Origin: Utricularia gibba
Taxonomy: Eukaryota > Streptophyta > Magnoliopsida > Lamiales > Lentibulariaceae
NCBI GenBank assembly: GCA_002189035.1
Contig: NEEC01000014.1
Location: 64,501 to 128,500 of the forward strand
Direction of reading: 5' to 3'
DNA: 64,000 bases
The notes beneath the pieces are model-generated. The model was not told the DNA's origin and ran no database searches. It saw only the letters and a program-made list of their open reading frames with translations. The position numbers were made by a program, and so were the translations under genes. This document shows, in pieces, positions 62,149-64,000 of this stretch (positions are counted from its first letter, which is position 1; the number at the start of each line of letters is the position of its first letter).

Positions 62149-64000
62149 ATGGATTCAAGAGTCGACCGGCGGCTGAGATTGATTCAGGCGCATCTCGCTC
62201 CCCACGCCGATCACGCCTCATCTGTGATCTCCGTAAACACCACCGCTGGAGAATTTGTTTACGGTAGGCGCGATGACGTTATTGCGTGTCTGGGTGTCTT
62301 GTGCTTCATGATGGATAATAGACTGATCTTTCTTTTCCTTTTTAACTGCTCATTATTTATTTTCTAATACGCCGCTGGTTTTTCGTTTTCATTCGAGGGG
62401 TTTCTCCCATCATAATTGGTGCCTAACCTAAGTGTTTTCGTCCTTCCGGCGTTGCTGTACTGTGTAATATTGGGAATACGTTTAAGAAGAGTATTTTTTG
62501 GGAGTAAATCTGAATCATTCCTGGACGGGTATCAAGCATGTGCTGTTTCCTGGACCGGGGGGGGGGGGGGGGGGGGTTGTGGGATGCCCCAAATTCCGTA
62601 GAATTATTGCACATCCAACGAATGGAACCACAGATGCTCCATTTGGCAAGCAAAAGGCATATTTTTTTGCGGCCGTAGTTTTTAAGGATACGGCCTACTT
62701 TTTATCTATAATTGGTATGGCTATTCATGAATATTATTTAAATGTATCTGCCATTATGTGTGGATGTTTTCCGCATCCTTCATTTTATTCAGCATCTTTT
62801 CGTGCCCTGATTGAACAAATACATGACATTGGAATATTGTTAATAGTATCTTCCATTGCTATGTTTATTGTGCTTTCATAATCTGAGCATCTTGTATCAG
62901 AAACCTTTCTTTCTTCGAATCCGAGGTTTGCATGTATCGGTATTCTCCAGTGCTAAACTTCTTTGCGCTTATTTATGTTCTTAACTAGACCATCAATATA
63001 GCGTAGTTCTTCCTGAGAAGCTGCAAACTGGAAAATGGAACGTTTACAGGTCTACTCTTAGCCTTCTACTGTTTACAGCGTGATCTGTATGGTCTTCTCC
63101 AAAAATTTATGTTGCTCCCTGATGGCAGATCTGCACTTTCTCCTCTGAGGCTCGCTACCAGATTTCCCGAACACCCAGATATCCTCACGCTGCATGATAA
63201 CTTCCAGTGAGCTTTCTTTCTTCTTCTTTTTTTCTGGTAGTCATTTTTTATTCCATTCAGGTGATTTCGATTTTATCCATATTCTGTGACTATGCTTTCT
63301 ATTACGTGCCGCTATTATTTTATTATTTTCATTTCCATTGCTGTCTTGCAATTTATTACTCTCCTCAATATTTTTACTGTGGGTCAACGTTGCTATTAGG
63401 CATGCTGTGAATAACTTTCCGGACTACAAATACTTGGGTAATCGTGTACGAATAGATGGAACAGTTGGAGAGTAAGTTCAAGTTGATGCGGTGTTCTTTA
63501 TAGAAATGAATTTGTTACAGTAATTCTCAAGTACCTGTGTAAAGGTACAAATGGATGACGTATGGAGAGACAGGCACTGCTCGCTCCTCCATAGGTTCAG
63601 GACTTTTGCAATGTGGTTTAAAACCAGTATGTATTTTCGTGTTCGCTTCTTTTCCCTGATATCTCAAGTAAATACGAAAACTGGTTCTCTGTGCTGATCA
63701 TTTTGCCCGTTTTTCTTTAATGGTTCAAGAACTGAATAGAAGAGATAGGTATCTCTCTGAGAGAAGCTTCTTTGTTAATGATATTGTCTTCAGAATATGG
63801 GCAAAGCAGTTTCGTAATAAATACTATTTTTCTCGGCAGGGAGATTGTGTTGGAATTTATTTTGTTAATAGACCAGAATGGATGATTGTAGATCACAGCT
63901 GCACGGCATATTCACTCATATCAGTCCCTTTATATGATACCCTTGGTACGTTGGCATAATGTTTGCCTTTGGTTTCTTGGTTGAGCCCTTTTAATTCATG
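62149..64000 (+). CDS. Peroxisomal long-chain acyl-CoA synthetase (LACS6/7-like), 5' part
   Basis: Six exons are seen (62149-62263, 62989-63049, 63129-63206, 63400-63471, 63545-63626, 63840-63945), and the gene continues past the right edge. The N-terminus contains RLRLIQAHL (residues 8-16, 62170-62196), a perfect PTS2 peroxisome signal (R-L-x5-H-L). Then come YSVVLPEKLQTGKWNVYR, FPEHPDILTLHDNF, YKYLGNRVRIDGTVG, YKWMTYGETGTA, and GIYFVNRPEWMIVDH with SVPLYDTLG, matching the start of LACS6/7. The AMP-binding core is not in the window. The enzyme activates fatty acids to acyl-CoA for beta-oxidation of seed oil. Intron 1 carries a 20-G tract (62557-62576). Confidence 0.93.
62557..62576 (+). repeat. 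Poly(G)20 tract in LACS intron 1
   Basis: Twenty consecutive G lie within intron 1 (62264-62988). The length is probably unreliable. Confidence 0.9.

Overview
This is nuclear DNA of a flowering plant. The evidence is the gene content: a TOPLESS corepressor, a Dof factor, a RALF peptide, a WAK-like kinase, a pectinesterase with a PMEI pro-region, a calponin-homology KIN-14 kinesin, a REF/SRPP protein and a DUF4228 protein, all with short GT-AG introns. It is gene-dense: about 20 protein genes in 64 kb, one of them cut by the right edge. I cannot name the lineage. There is no bacterial, organellar, CRISPR or rRNA content, and I found no convincing tRNA.  Layout. 1-1.35 kb holds the tail of a decayed Mutator-like transposase. 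2.0-2.6 kb holds a broken V-ATPase subunit c copy. Then come a KIN-7 kinesin (-), a lipid phosphate phosphatase (+), a TTC5-like TPR protein (-), a FAB1-type PtdIns3P 5-kinase (-), a PDIL2-type protein disulfide isomerase (+), a CH-domain KIN-14 kinesin (+), a PP2C-12-like phosphatase (+), TOPLESS (-), a second PP2C (+), a pectinesterase (+), a small basic Ser/Arg-rich protein (+), a DUF4228 protein (-), a soluble epoxide hydrolase (+), COG4 (-), a REF/SRPP protein (-), a RALF (-), a WAKL14-type receptor kinase (-), a Dof factor (+) and a peroxisomal long-chain acyl-CoA synthetase (+, partial).  These are independent housekeeping and signalling genes, not one pathway. Loose themes recur: cytoskeleton (two kinesins, TTC5), endomembrane (FAB1, PDI, COG4, VHA-c relic), lipid (LPP, LACS, SRPP) and cell wall (pectinesterase, RALF, WAKL).  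The main results of reading it closely are these. (1) Five frameshifts in four otherwise intact conserved genes each lie at a G/C homopolymer exactly one base too short, a pattern of assembly error more than gene death. (2) Two introns are multiples of three without stops, so a retained form would still be translated. (3) Two introns appear to use GC donors. (4) The two active-site exons of the PDI share 27 identical bases that run across the exon end into the intron. No previously undescribed system was found.
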